Assembly: GCA_022828595.1 (NCBI GenBank)
Contig: JAKGHH010000008.1
Span: forward strand, 4,648,728-4,712,727
Source of the DNA: Nelumbo lutea
Taxonomy: Eukaryota; Streptophyta; Magnoliopsida; Proteales; Nelumbonaceae
Direction of reading: 5' to 3'
DNA: 64,000 nt
Part shown: positions 24,701-37,400 of the stretch, piece after piece
Layout of the letters: every line of letters begins with the position of its first letter
How positions within the stretch are numbered: position 1 is the first letter of the stretch
Made by a program: the position numbers and the translations under genes
Notes under the pieces: generated by a model
Databases searched by the model: none
What the model saw: the letters and a program-made list of their open reading frames with translations, nothing else
What the model was told of the DNA's origin: nothing

Positions 24701-25450
24701 TTCCATGATTCTCAATTGTCAAATATAGGATTCAAATTAGGTGTATCATGCAGTCAAAACAACAAAAAAAAAGGAAGAAAGAAAGAAAAAGTTTCCAAGG
24801 GAACACAGCAGTAGCTGTTTTCCCAAATTGGCTAAGCATAGAAATCCCAAACTCCAAGTGCCAACTGAACTGGTATCTTCCCCATGCATTCACCCCCATT
24901 GTAACTAGAAGTATTATTATAAATAGTAAGTCCAAATTTACTATAGATAGTAATTTTGTTCTACTAAAAATAGCGATCTTGTGCCATTTGCTTTGTTGTT
25001 CTTGAATTACATGTTTTTTAAGAATTTCTAGATAATTTTAGAGTAATTTTATATGCCTGGAAAAAGAGTTGTGTCTTAGTTAAGTGCCATGGGCTTCCAT
25101 GAGTACTGCATTTGTATGAGATTTGAGCCACCACGAGTACCATCTAATTAATTGAAAACTTGTCTTGCCATGGGAGGAGCCGAAAGTATCACCCTGAGAA
25201 TAATCAAGCTCATTGGATCCCTACAGGTGTGGTGTAAGAGCTAGTGCCAGCATGTTGAAATCCTCAAATTGACTTATTCAAGAAAATCTCTAGGGTATTG
25301 TTAGCTGGTACCAGCTTGACTGGAGTTTCTATGAGGAAGGGTTGTTTTAGGAATAAAAATATATAGCCAAGGAAGAGAGATATCAACCTCACTGGGGGAA
25401 TTACTTGTAATTCTGGATACTTTTAACATTATACAAAGAATCTCTCTAAT

Positions 25451-25484
<34 letters not shown>

Positions 25485-28400
25485 GGTATAACGATCTCTA
25501 CTCTTCTCTTTTTTTCTTCTATTTTCTTCTTTTCTCACCTTATTCATAAAAAAGAAATAGTCTATACCTGTATTACAATTAACACAACAGAAGGTTAGGT
25601 GTCATGTTTGGTCATATGCATGTATTAGCTACACAACACAACATGAGTAGTTTTTAATCACATTTGCAGGCATAATCTTGTTAAAAACCATTAATTCATC
25701 AGGGGCACTAAACCAGCAGGATTAGATTTAAATCCCTTCTATAGTAAGTTTAGAAATCTTCCTTTTATACTAAAATGTAACTACTATCTACTATGACTCT
25801 AGAATGCTTCCAAAATAAATTCCAAATTTTCTTGCTAATCTCCGTCTATTTATATTTAGTATCTCAGGCCATTTCTTTTTCTTTGTCTTTCAGGTGAACA
25901 GCCCCTAGGGGCATTGACAGCTAATTAAGGCCATCATTTTCCTATTCCAAAAGAAATTGAGGTGCACCAGAACAGCAGTCTTTTGGACAGTTTGGAATGA
26001 AAATGCAAGGTTTTTTTTCCTAGCAAGGAGCAAACAAAGAGACATAAATAGAATGATCACAAGTGCCTGCCTGTTCAGAACTGGTGGGGGTTCAAATCAA
26101 AGCATTCTCTACAGATGAAATAATCGGAAGATGGCAGCATATATCTTCTTCTTCAGCAAGACATTCCAGTACCCCTCAAGCCCTGGTCCTTTTGAAAATG
26201 CCATTAAGCTGAATTTCAAATGGTTGCAGTAAAGGAAATTCAGGAAGTTCAGGAATTGGTGAAGCCTTTAAAGAGTCAAGGTGAAATTTTAATGGGCTAG
26301 TGACTGATAAGAGCTGAATCCCTATCATTATTTCAAGGGCTGATATTGGGTACCCTTTAAGGTATAGCAATTTTCAGGAGAAGAAAAAATCTCAGCTGGC
26401 AATTATATGGATGCAAGGAAACAGTCTGGACCACGGCAGTAGAGAGTACAGATACATTATTAGGGAGGATAGATACTTGGAATCATCATGAATTCTATTT
26501 TTAGATGTGTTCAGAGGGCAAATGGTCAGCAAATTCCTTGACAGATCAGCCAGTGAGGGTGTTTAGCAGAAAAGAGATGTACTGGGGGGTCAAACCACTT
26601 GTGCTAAAGGTCTGTAAGGATATGTATTGGGTAACCCATCAGTTTGGAGAGGAGTAGCCATGGGGCTAGACGAAGGATTATATGAGGAGTGATTGTGCAC
26701 TAACTTCTGTATATTTTCTTTTTCATCTGATAAATTGAGTTGCTTGATCAGCTTCTCAAAACAAGTTTTATAGTTCAGGAGGGGGTTAAAACTGAAGTAC
26801 TTAACACTTCAAGTTGTAAAAGAAAAATTGTCCTCCCTTATTATATCCTCAACAACTACCAAGTCCCATTATTTTGTTTTGCAGATGGAATAGATCAAGA
26901 TTTAAATGTTATTTAGTCTGCCAGAAGAAAAAAAAAAGAGTCATTTGTTTCTTACAGAGAAACATGAACTTCCATGCATGCATCCAAACTTATATAGAAG
27001 ATTACATTACACATGCTGCATGCAATCATGTACACAAGTCGTATGATTGTAAGAGTAAAAAGTTCGAGATTTGACCATACCAATTAGGTAAACGGAAGAA
27101 AGTGTGAAAGAATGTTCTGATGCCTTCAATATCCAATTGCAAAATTAATGCCAGTCCAAAGAGAAAAAATGATCTCTGACGTTTCCTTTCTTGTGGCCAA
27201 AGAGAACTCCAAGCTGATAATGAAAATGTAGTTAGAAGATTTTTACATCATGCATCCAGTAGTAGAACAATTTCTGTCAATTATACTGCACCAAATGGTG
27301 AAGACTACCCAGGGAAAGCAACATTGTTCTTGAGAGAGAAATATATACTTATGATGATTGTGTTGAACACCTACCACCTGGTTGTATTACCTTGGTTGAT
27401 TGCTCATTTTCCCACTTATCTGACACTTAAAATAGTGCCTTTAATTCATATTCAATTTGATGTTCCAATGCTAGGTAAGTATATCCAACTTAAAAATTTC
27501 TCAAAAAAAAATAGAACAAAACCAAGGATCAAAATTCCGCTATGTATCAGGCATATCATATCATTCCAATTACACCCCAACACACTAACTACTCAAGGTT
27601 TTGGATTTTTTATATTTTTAAGGGGTAGTCAGGCCTAAGACCGACTCCCTGTAAAACTATTAAAAAAAAAAAAAAGGAGCTGCATGCCTTTGTTTCACCC
27701 AAGATGCAAGTTTGTGTGTATCAATACTTTGAACCTTGAATAGAACCGTTCAAACATATATATATATATTACAAAGTGTAGTGTTTTTTTCTTTTGCTTT
27801 TATTTAATGAGCTCCAGGCAATTCTGTTGTCATAATTCTGAAATGCAGGTCATATTGTATGGGTATTTATGTATCCCCTCCCCCCTTTTTTGATTAATAA
27901 AATAAATAGTGGCAACCCTCCACCAGGAGTAAATTTTGGGGTTTGAAAAAATGTTATATTGTTTTTAAAAGGTCCAGAAGATGAAAAAAGAACCTTGCAT
28001 TTAGATACACACTTGAACATATACTTATAATAATATATCTAAATAAATTACACCTTACCTCATAAAAATTTAAAATAAATCTAATGTTTGTTTCATCATA
28101 TTTTCCGGTATACATCAACTATAAATGGTTTTTTCTGTCAGAGGCAACATATACATTAGACATAGGTATGCCCAAATAAGACCGTGCATCTTCAACCTTT
28201 TTAATTGCTTCATTATTACACTTTTACCAATAAAGAATTATATTTTCAATTATTTAATTACTGGTAAAAATTTATCAGTAAAAGACCCTGGATATTGAGA
28301 ACCATCATTGGTTAATGGCCCTTCATGATGAAGAATGGAGTACCAGTTATTCCTAACAGAATAAATAATGACTTTTTATCAGTATGACCAAGGGTTGATA

Positions 28401-31400
28401 TTAACCACATATGTACCTTGCATTGAAATATTTCCAATGTTCTTATCAGGAGTCATTACATGCTTGGAATCCATTCCTTGCTTCAATATATTTGCAATTA
28501 CAGAAGCATATTTTGGAGCCTCTGATAAAGATCTCACAACTGAATAGCCTGTTTGGAAAAAGTAAAACAGAGGGGCACCAATTTAATACAAATGATTAGG
28601 AAAATAAGTGGATAATGATAATGTCATTGTTTTCTACCTGTAGCTGGATGCACCATGCTAGCTGCAGCACCAAATGCTAAATTCTTTTGCTCTGTATTTG
28701 GTAATGATCCACCAACAGGTATATAGGACCACTCCTACACAAAAGACTCAATGGTTACATCTACATTCCAGGTAGTGCCCAGAAAAAATAATGATGTTCA
28801 AGCCTTTTTTTCCATATACATAGGGGACATGTCTGCTAGTCAGGTTAAATGACCCTGGAGAATTCAATATGGGAATGTATTCGGGAGCTCAAAAGGGCTA
28901 CTACATGTTCCTGTTGTTACCATAGGTTTATCATGACCATCATCATCATCATCATCTGAGCCTTGTCCCAACTATATGGGGTGGCTACGTGAACCCTGTT
29001 TCGCCATTCCATTCTGTTCAGTAACATATCCTTAGCACTTAAATCATTTCAGCTAAAAAAACTTACTATGTGGCCAAGACAAGCCCTTATTTGGACATCA
29101 TACTTAAATTAAAATGTTGAGACTTTGAACAGATTATTTAACTTTATGGAGAACACCAATACAATGGAAATAGGGCTGATATGGACTAGGGGAGTGATAA
29201 ATGGCTGAACTAGATGTTTCCTTATCGAATGGATAAATCCAATCAACCGCATGGCAGAAATAGGTAGTAGGGTCATTTAGAAAAATTCCCTAGCTGACCA
29301 GCTTTTGGAAAATGTGTTTAACCATCAAGAGTATAGCTGCCCATTAGTACCTATTAGTTATGTTTTAATGTTTTTAAATTTTTTAATTGCATGATCAGTT
29401 AAATCTTTGATATTCTAACACAATTTGCAATTGACTATCTTAAGATTTCCTATAAAATCTCTAACTGTAACAGAGACCAAAGGGCCATTAGCCAATGCTG
29501 GTGCCGGCTATGGGGTCTTGGGAGGGATAGACTGGACAAGGACCTATCATTTGGCAATTTTTGCACAAAGTGGCCATTCTTATGCATAAAAGAGGCCGGT
29601 TTGGTAAAATATTAAATGAAAAAAGTAGATAGTAATAAAAAACAATACATTCCAGAGAGAAATGTAGGACAAAGGACAAGCAGCCCAATGCTGACAAGTA
29701 AATTATGTCTTTAAATATGATTTTGGTACTACAAGTCCATAAATGGACCAGGCATAACCCAATTCAAAACATATATAATGATTTTAATATAAGATCATTG
29801 ACATATATAAAAGATAAAAACTATAAATGAATAAAATGCCACTGTAAATAAGCAAATCACTGAAATCAACACAACATCACATGATGAATATGTTGTGCCA
29901 AGCATAATAGCTTCTATACTTAGCTTGGGAAAAATAAAGACTTCACCACTATGATGTAAAAATGTTGATAATAGGAGTGAGCAATATAGCAATTTTTAGA
30001 GTTAAACACAAAACACATAGAGATAGAGAAGACACAAATAGAGATCAGTGGATCATATTGGGTTTCTTTCTTCATTTTTTCTTTATCTTTACCTTTTAAA
30101 CATTTATTTCATGAGAGAGATAATATTTAGAATCAGAGTCACCAAAAATAAAATTTTACTTTTAATAAATATAATAATAAACAAATAAATAAATAAGCAG
30201 GATTATATGCCTCCTTGAAACTTTAGAAGAAAACTGAGAATAAAGAGGTTGGATCATTTGCTTTCCTTAAATTAAGGACTGCAATTACCTTCTTTTTAGG
30301 TACTAAACCATAATTGTCTTGTCATGTTAAAGTTGACCATATTTATAACTTTGTTGAAGAGTAAATAATAAAAAAAGAAGTTAGAAATATAGTCAACTAA
30401 CTAACTTCATGATAAACTAATACTTGTCGAGGGAGTGAACAAAGGATGATTGGGCACCTTAAGGGCTTGGTGAAGAAATTTGAAGTTGTCTCAAATCTCA
30501 GTCAATTTTGAAAAGAACTGCATTGCGGGGATTAATTTGGAGGATAGAGAAATAGAGGCTATTGTGGAAAGGCTTGAGTGTTCCATCTCTAGTCGGCCTT
30601 TGACCTATCTGGGGCTTCCTTAGGTGCAAATCCCAAGGAGAGTAGATTTTGTTCTCCAATATTAGAAAAGTGTGCAAAAAGGTTAGCAGTGTGGAAGAAG
30701 AATTACATATCCTTGGGTGGGAGGATTACTCTAATTAGATCAACCCTAGCAAACCTACCCTTATATTATTTGTCAGCATTCAGGATTCCACAGAAGGAGG
30801 CTAGGAAGATTGAGAAGGTAATGAGGGACTTCCTAAGGGAACCAGGGAATGAGAAAAAACATCACTTGCTGAGATGGGAAATTGTTAAAGATTCAAAATA
30901 GGGAACTTGATTTGGGGGTGGCCATTGGAGATGGACAGATTGTGGCATGAGGTGATAGCTAGCATTCATGGCAGGATGAACTCTGTATGGGATGCAGGAG
31001 TGTCTCAACGGGCTACTCTTACTTCACCATGGAAAGAAATTAACAGGATTCTTCACCAATTTCTCAATTTTGTCAAGTATGACGAAATTAGAAATTTCAT
31101 CAATTTTTTTTCTTTTTTTTTCTTTTTTTTTTTTGGGAGGGGGTGGGGGCGGTAAAGTTTTTGACCTTTGGGTTGGTTCTTCAACTCTTAAAGATTTGAT
31201 CCCTTCCCTTTACTCAATTTCTTTGTACAAAAACAAGTGTGCTTCGGACTTTATCACTCATCCTATCCTTCTTTTAAATCATAATTGGGATTTTGGTTTC
31301 TGAAGAGGGTCGAGGGATGCTGAAGTGGTAGAGTTGAATGTGTTACTACAACTTCTTGATTATGTTTGCTTGAATCCTACCAAACCAGATAGAAATATCT

Positions 31401-34400
31401 AGGTTCCTCATCCAAAAGATCTTTTTTCTTGTGCTTCTCTTGTTAAGTCTCTTTGTTTGTCTTCTCCTCCTCAGCCTTTTCTTATTAAAGAAGTGTGGTG
31501 TTGGCCTATTCCTACCAAAATTTGGAGCCTTTTGTTGGGAGGTCCTACAGGAAGATCAACACCATGGACATGATACAAAAAAGAAGACCCTTCTTATGCT
31601 TATCCCCAGACTGATTCACTCTATGTAAATCCAATGAAGAAAATTGTTACCACTTACTAATATCTTGTCCTGTTTGTTGTAGATATTTGGGAGTGGCTTT
31701 TCTCTTTGCTTGGTTGCAAGTGGTCCTTGCCAACAGAGGTAGATAAGCTTTTTACCCTTCTACCTTTGTCTGGACTAAAAGGAGGGGAAGAATTATGTGG
31801 AGAAGTGTAGAGCAGCAATAGTATGTACCCTGTGGGAAGAAATAAATAATAGGATCTTCTCAAAAAAGGATAGATCCATAGAAGCGGTAAAAGATTGTGT
31901 TTTGGTTTGGCTTAGGACCCCAAATTCTTTTTCATCTTGGTCCTTTGATGATATAGGGAGAAATTGGAAGTTAGTGGCCAGAAGCACTTCCAAAAAGGAA
32001 AAGAAAAGATTCTTTGGGAACACCCAGCTGAAGACTACATTAAACTAAACTTTGATGGGAGTAGTCAAGGAAACCCGGGGCCTTCAGGCATAGGAGGGGT
32101 GCTGAGAAACAAAGAAGGAAGTATCATTGCACTATTTTCTGGTCTCGTGGGAGTGGGAGATTCCATCAGGGCAGAATTACTTGCGGCTATGAGAGGGGTA
32201 CAAATAGAAAGTGAGATGGGTCTAATAAATGTGGAGATCGAAGGGGACTCAAAATTGATGATAGGGTGGTTGAAGGATCCAGAGTCCATAATCTGGTGTT
32301 TTAGAGATGAGATGAAAAAGTTTAGTTGGCTAACCAGAAATATGAACTTGGAAATCTGTTGGGTTAAGAGAACTGCTAATGTTATGGCAGATGGGCAAGC
32401 TAAACAAGGGGTAAATAGGGAGTTTGTATTGGGCACAATTGCATTTGATTTTTGTTTCTATCCTATTAAAGTTTCTATGTGAAAGGCAACACCTTGTGCC
32501 TCTCCGTGGGATGCTTGTAATGCCTATTCTCATTGAGATTCAATAAATACTTTGTTTACTTATTAAAAAAAACAGCATTACAATCATAATTATAACTTCA
32601 ACAATAAGGTCATAATAAAATCGATACTGAGCATTTACTTTGTGATTGCTATATCATAATTTTCTTAAAAGTTAAAATTTTGGAGGGTCCTATGGTAGAA
32701 CATGAGTACCTATCAACTTCATAGGTCTCCCCCACCCCCCCGCCCCCCCCAACACACACACACACACACAAACACAGGCTCTCCCCCTGAATATGATCAG
32801 GTTCACCCATGAGACTTTCTCATCTGAGATACTGCAAGTAGATTGTCCAATACTCTAATGTAGTGATAGAAATGTCAAGCTTCATTTGTAGCCAGTCAAA
32901 GAGATATTGTAATCCCATCAAAAGTATTACCTCTTCATAAGTTTTTATTATTCGAACACCCATGTTATCCAACCTTGACATCAATTTTTTCTTCAACATA
33001 TCAAAGGGCATGGCATCTCTTGAGGCCAAACAAGTCTCCTGCAATTAAAATTTTCTAAGCATCTTAGTATGTTATTGAACTAACATAAAAATAAAATATA
33101 TTTTGAAACCCAAAACTAAATTAAATTAAACCTCAAAGAAAACTCTTGTTGGTGACATGGGCATGACATAAAGAAATGTTGGATATTCTACTTCCAAGCA
33201 TTGAACTGCCGGTTTTGTGTGATCTCTATAGTCCATGAAAACCATTAAACTAGGATCATATGGATTGTTTTCCACCTGGGAGAATGCAGAAAGACAAAGC
33301 AAATTACAGGTTATGACAGTTGAATCTTCAAAGTGAACTTTTCACAAACTTCATCGATAGAATTTTTTTACATGCATAAAAAGAAAAAAAAAAAGCATGT
33401 TATGTTTTTTTAGAAAATTCAATCATTCACACAACAAACAACATAGAAGTTCTATGTTAATAAATTTATTATTTGGTTATACTTATCACTTCCATTTCCA
33501 CTCTCTCTCCCTTGCACAAAAAAAATTAAAATAAAAGACCTATTCAGACTGACAACATGAAATTAATAGTCAGCATAGTCAACAAAAGACATACAATTGT
33601 CAGAGGATGAGAATCATAAGAGTATACACATAAAGCTCAGATGTTATGCACAAAAAGGATAACCCTACAAGATTTTCTTCTCCATTTCTATAAAAAACGA
33701 ACGATAATTTAGCCTTATAAATTCCTTTAACTTGATCCCCATCTATATAGCATCCCTCCTATTTGCCAATCATCTTAACCACCATCTAGGATCTAGCATT
33801 TTCCTTCCCTCGGCTAGGGAGGAAACTATAATATTTTACCTCTTCTAGTGAAATCTCTAACTGGCCACTCCTGTAATAGCATAGAAATATCTTTAGGAAT
33901 CATTCAAAGATATCCAAATAGAGGCAACCTCCTAAAATGTTGCACTTCTAGAGGGAGAATTACATAATGTCGCACCTTGCATCCCTATTTGGATGATTGT
34001 CTTGTAAAACTTTGATGCAATTCCTTCTCTTTCTTAATAAAACTTCATCATTTATCAAAAGAAAAAAGATGTAATAGCTTTCTTTTACAGAAGAAATGGT
34101 CTTAGAAAATGGAGGAAGAAGATTTGTATTGTTGACACCCTAATATCCCTTGCTTAGACACATTATAAAAGTAAAATAGGAAAAGTCTGAGCTGGTTTTT
34201 ATACATACTAGTAAATGTGTACGTACATTCACACATGGCAATATCTCTAAGACAAAACTATTTATAATTCATGGGCAGTTTCTGAAAGGTTATAACTTAT
34301 AAGTGGGTAGTTTCTGAACAGTTATGAGTGGGCAGTTTCTGAAGTGAGACTAAAGGACATATATGCCCTATTTATGCCCGCTGTGTGCTTAGACAAGAGG

Positions 34401-37400
34401 GGAAGAAAACGTCCAACGAAAATTCCAGAAAAAAGGGGAATTCGCTCTTTTATAGGTAGTATAGATTTCAATAAAGTCTTGTACTCCTGTTTGGGCAGAA
34501 ACATGGAACAGTCCTCTTACATATTTTAGTAAATATCTTACCTCAACTTCTACCCCATATGCTGTTTGCACAGAAACACGGGGCCCCCCCACCTCATACT
34601 GCAAGAGTTTCCCTGAAGCTGCTCCAGATGCAACAGTTGCAAACCTGTAAAACCTTTTAAGTTGTTAAGGACAACACTTAATGGAAAAATTAAGAGCATG
34701 TCAATGTACCTGCAAGGAATAATAATATCTCTTTCACAAATGACAAGACTATGGCCATCTGTAGCTTCAATGATCCTTTCCACCTTTGAATTAAGGTATG
34801 AAACACCTGACTCGACACACCTAGGAGAGATTAATAGGCATTAATATCAATTAAGGCTTCGAACTACAAGTATTAAGAAATTGGTAAAGAGAGTTAATAG
34901 AAGACCAACAAGCCTCCTTTTACCTTTTCAATAACTCTTCATGTAACAAATGACGACTAACTCGTCCATACGCACGGCCAATCAGAATTGGATCATCACT
35001 ATCAAGATAAACAATGGTGTCTTTCCAAACATGCTCAATGCACTTTTCAAGCCCAAGACCTGAAAGGTGTAACAATTACATTTGATGAAGTATGGAGTCA
35101 AAGTAGGTATGGAATTTTTGAACTGCATAAGAAGTTGTATTATATCATAAAATCTATTTGTACAGAATGATATGATAAGTTTCATATCAAGATATGCATG
35201 TAAGAAGATGCAAACAGGAAGAACCTTGTAAACATATATGCCCTCCCCCGGATTAAAATAAGAAAAGAAAAAGTTGCATACAAAACATGCTAAATGTTGG
35301 AACCCATGGTTAAAAGTCACAATGGATAAATAAAGAATATAGGAGTTAAAGAGAGAGAAAATACTTGACAAAGCTGTCCATTGATTTTACATAATAGCAC
35401 CTATGAAGTATGAACCCATGGCTATAATGCACATATATCTTCCATGACCCCCTTACTTTCAAACTTATTTATCTATTTCAGGAAAAAAAATGAATATGAA
35501 GCTAGGTATACATATGCAAGCCAGGCTCAAATTATGTAAGTTCAACCAACCCAACAAAATCTTTAAGTTAGATTGTTCACCTTTTAAGACTTCACATTGG
35601 GATTAAACTGCCACATGAATGCTTTACCATATTATTTAGCAAAAGGTTGATATGAAGCTGCAATATCCTTTTTTTTTATAAATATACTTGTCTAATAAAG
35701 AAAAGAAGAAGAAGAAGAGAGAAACGAAGGAGAGAAATTAGAGAAAGAGTGTGGTGGTTAGAATTGCCGCCCCACTCAGACATTTATATGTTTGGAATCT
35801 AAAAACATGGTGAAGTTTTACTAATGCCCCTGCTGCCTACATAAACTGCCATAACTAGCATAACTAACATTAAAACAAACATGCAGCATTGATGACCACA
35901 TTAATAATTATTGCTCTACATCTCCACAAATATGAAGCTACAATATCCTTAAATGACCTAGGGCCCCATAACTTTTCTCTTGTTCCATATTCAGATGATG
36001 GAGACCCACCATTGGATGGGCCCCACTGTGGAGATTAATTGGGCTAAAAATCAGGTTTAGACATGATTGCACAAATGCATTTTTATTGCAGACATTTGCA
36101 TGGTGGGAATTCAACCATGGAGGCTACCTTTTTATTGATATGACTAATAGAAACCTTTAAAGATGAAGAAGAGATATCTTCAAATGGTATTCATTGATCC
36201 GGAGAAAGCATAAGATGAGTTCCTAGAGAGATAATATAATAGGATTTAAAAAAGAGTGGAGTGCCAAATAGGTACATGGATTAATTAAGGACATGTATAA
36301 GGGTGCAACAAGCAATGTCAAAACAACTGTTAGAGAGACATCAGAGTTTCCAATTATGATGGGACTTTATCAAGGCAGAGCACTTTGCCCTTATTAATTT
36401 GGATTTATCATGGAAGAAACTGACTAAACATATTCGAGAGAAGATCCCATGGTGTGTGTTGTTTGTTAATGATATAGTATTAATTTATGAAACCAAATAA
36501 GGATTAAATGCAACATTAGATTTAGATTTATGGACATGTATCTTAAAAACAAGAGGTTTTAAAATAAGTAGTGTGAGTGGTGTGGTAAGGCTACGTACGG
36601 GGGTCTCCTTGAAGGACGAAGAAATGTTGAGGGCAAAGGGTAGACAAAAGGCTATGATTGACCGAATGTTATTCTCGTTACGAGTCAGGCCTCCTTTTAT
36701 AGGGAGAGATCTCAAGGCCCCGAAAGGAATGAGCTAAAAGTGTTTGATTCCCACTAGGAAAGGGAATCTTTGATTCGATGTCAGTTGTCAGGGAACACCG
36801 CTAGAGTTTCGCCACAGGCCTTATGAGATATCTTAAGGATGAGGTTTCCTTTCACCTGAGGATTCTCATAATGCGCGTATGCTACTTACTTTTGTGAGTC
36901 TCCTAAACTGACGTGATACGGATGACGTCAATACTAATCTCACGTGTCTCTCTTAATCCTATTGGGCGCCTAATCACGAGTAACATTGGTCGTTTGTCAC
37001 GTTCTTTTGCCCGCCGCTGATACGCGGTGGTCGTGAGCTCATCACGCGTTTGCGATGGATCTAAGCTCATCACAGCCTCGCAATGGCTTTATGCTCATCG
37101 CAAGCTCACGATGGCTCTGAGTTTGTCTTTGGTATTGCGGCTTTGGGCCTATTGCGAGCCTACGGTGGCACTGAGCTCATCACAAGTTCGTTTTGGGTTT
37201 TGAGTTCATCGTAAGCCTGTGCAAGCTCAGAGCTCATCGCAGGTTTGTGTCGAGTCTTGAACTCATCACAGGTACCTTTGTGGCATCAGTTTAGCACCTT
37301 TTGTGCTATTACGGTGGGTGGATCAACATGTACCTACAAGTAGGACTAAAAAACAAAATATATGCAATTTGTAAATTTAACAATAACAGGAATACAAATC

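Noticed and set aside
25452..25479. Regularly repeated sequence that might suggest a CRISPR-like array
   Set aside because: Simple (GA)n microsatellite. No repeat-spacer structure exists anywhere in the window and the DNA is plant nuclear.
32065..32436. 123-codon frame on the minus strand
   Set aside because: It is the exact antisense of the LINE RNase H domain at 31964-32482, which has the recognisable acidic motifs.
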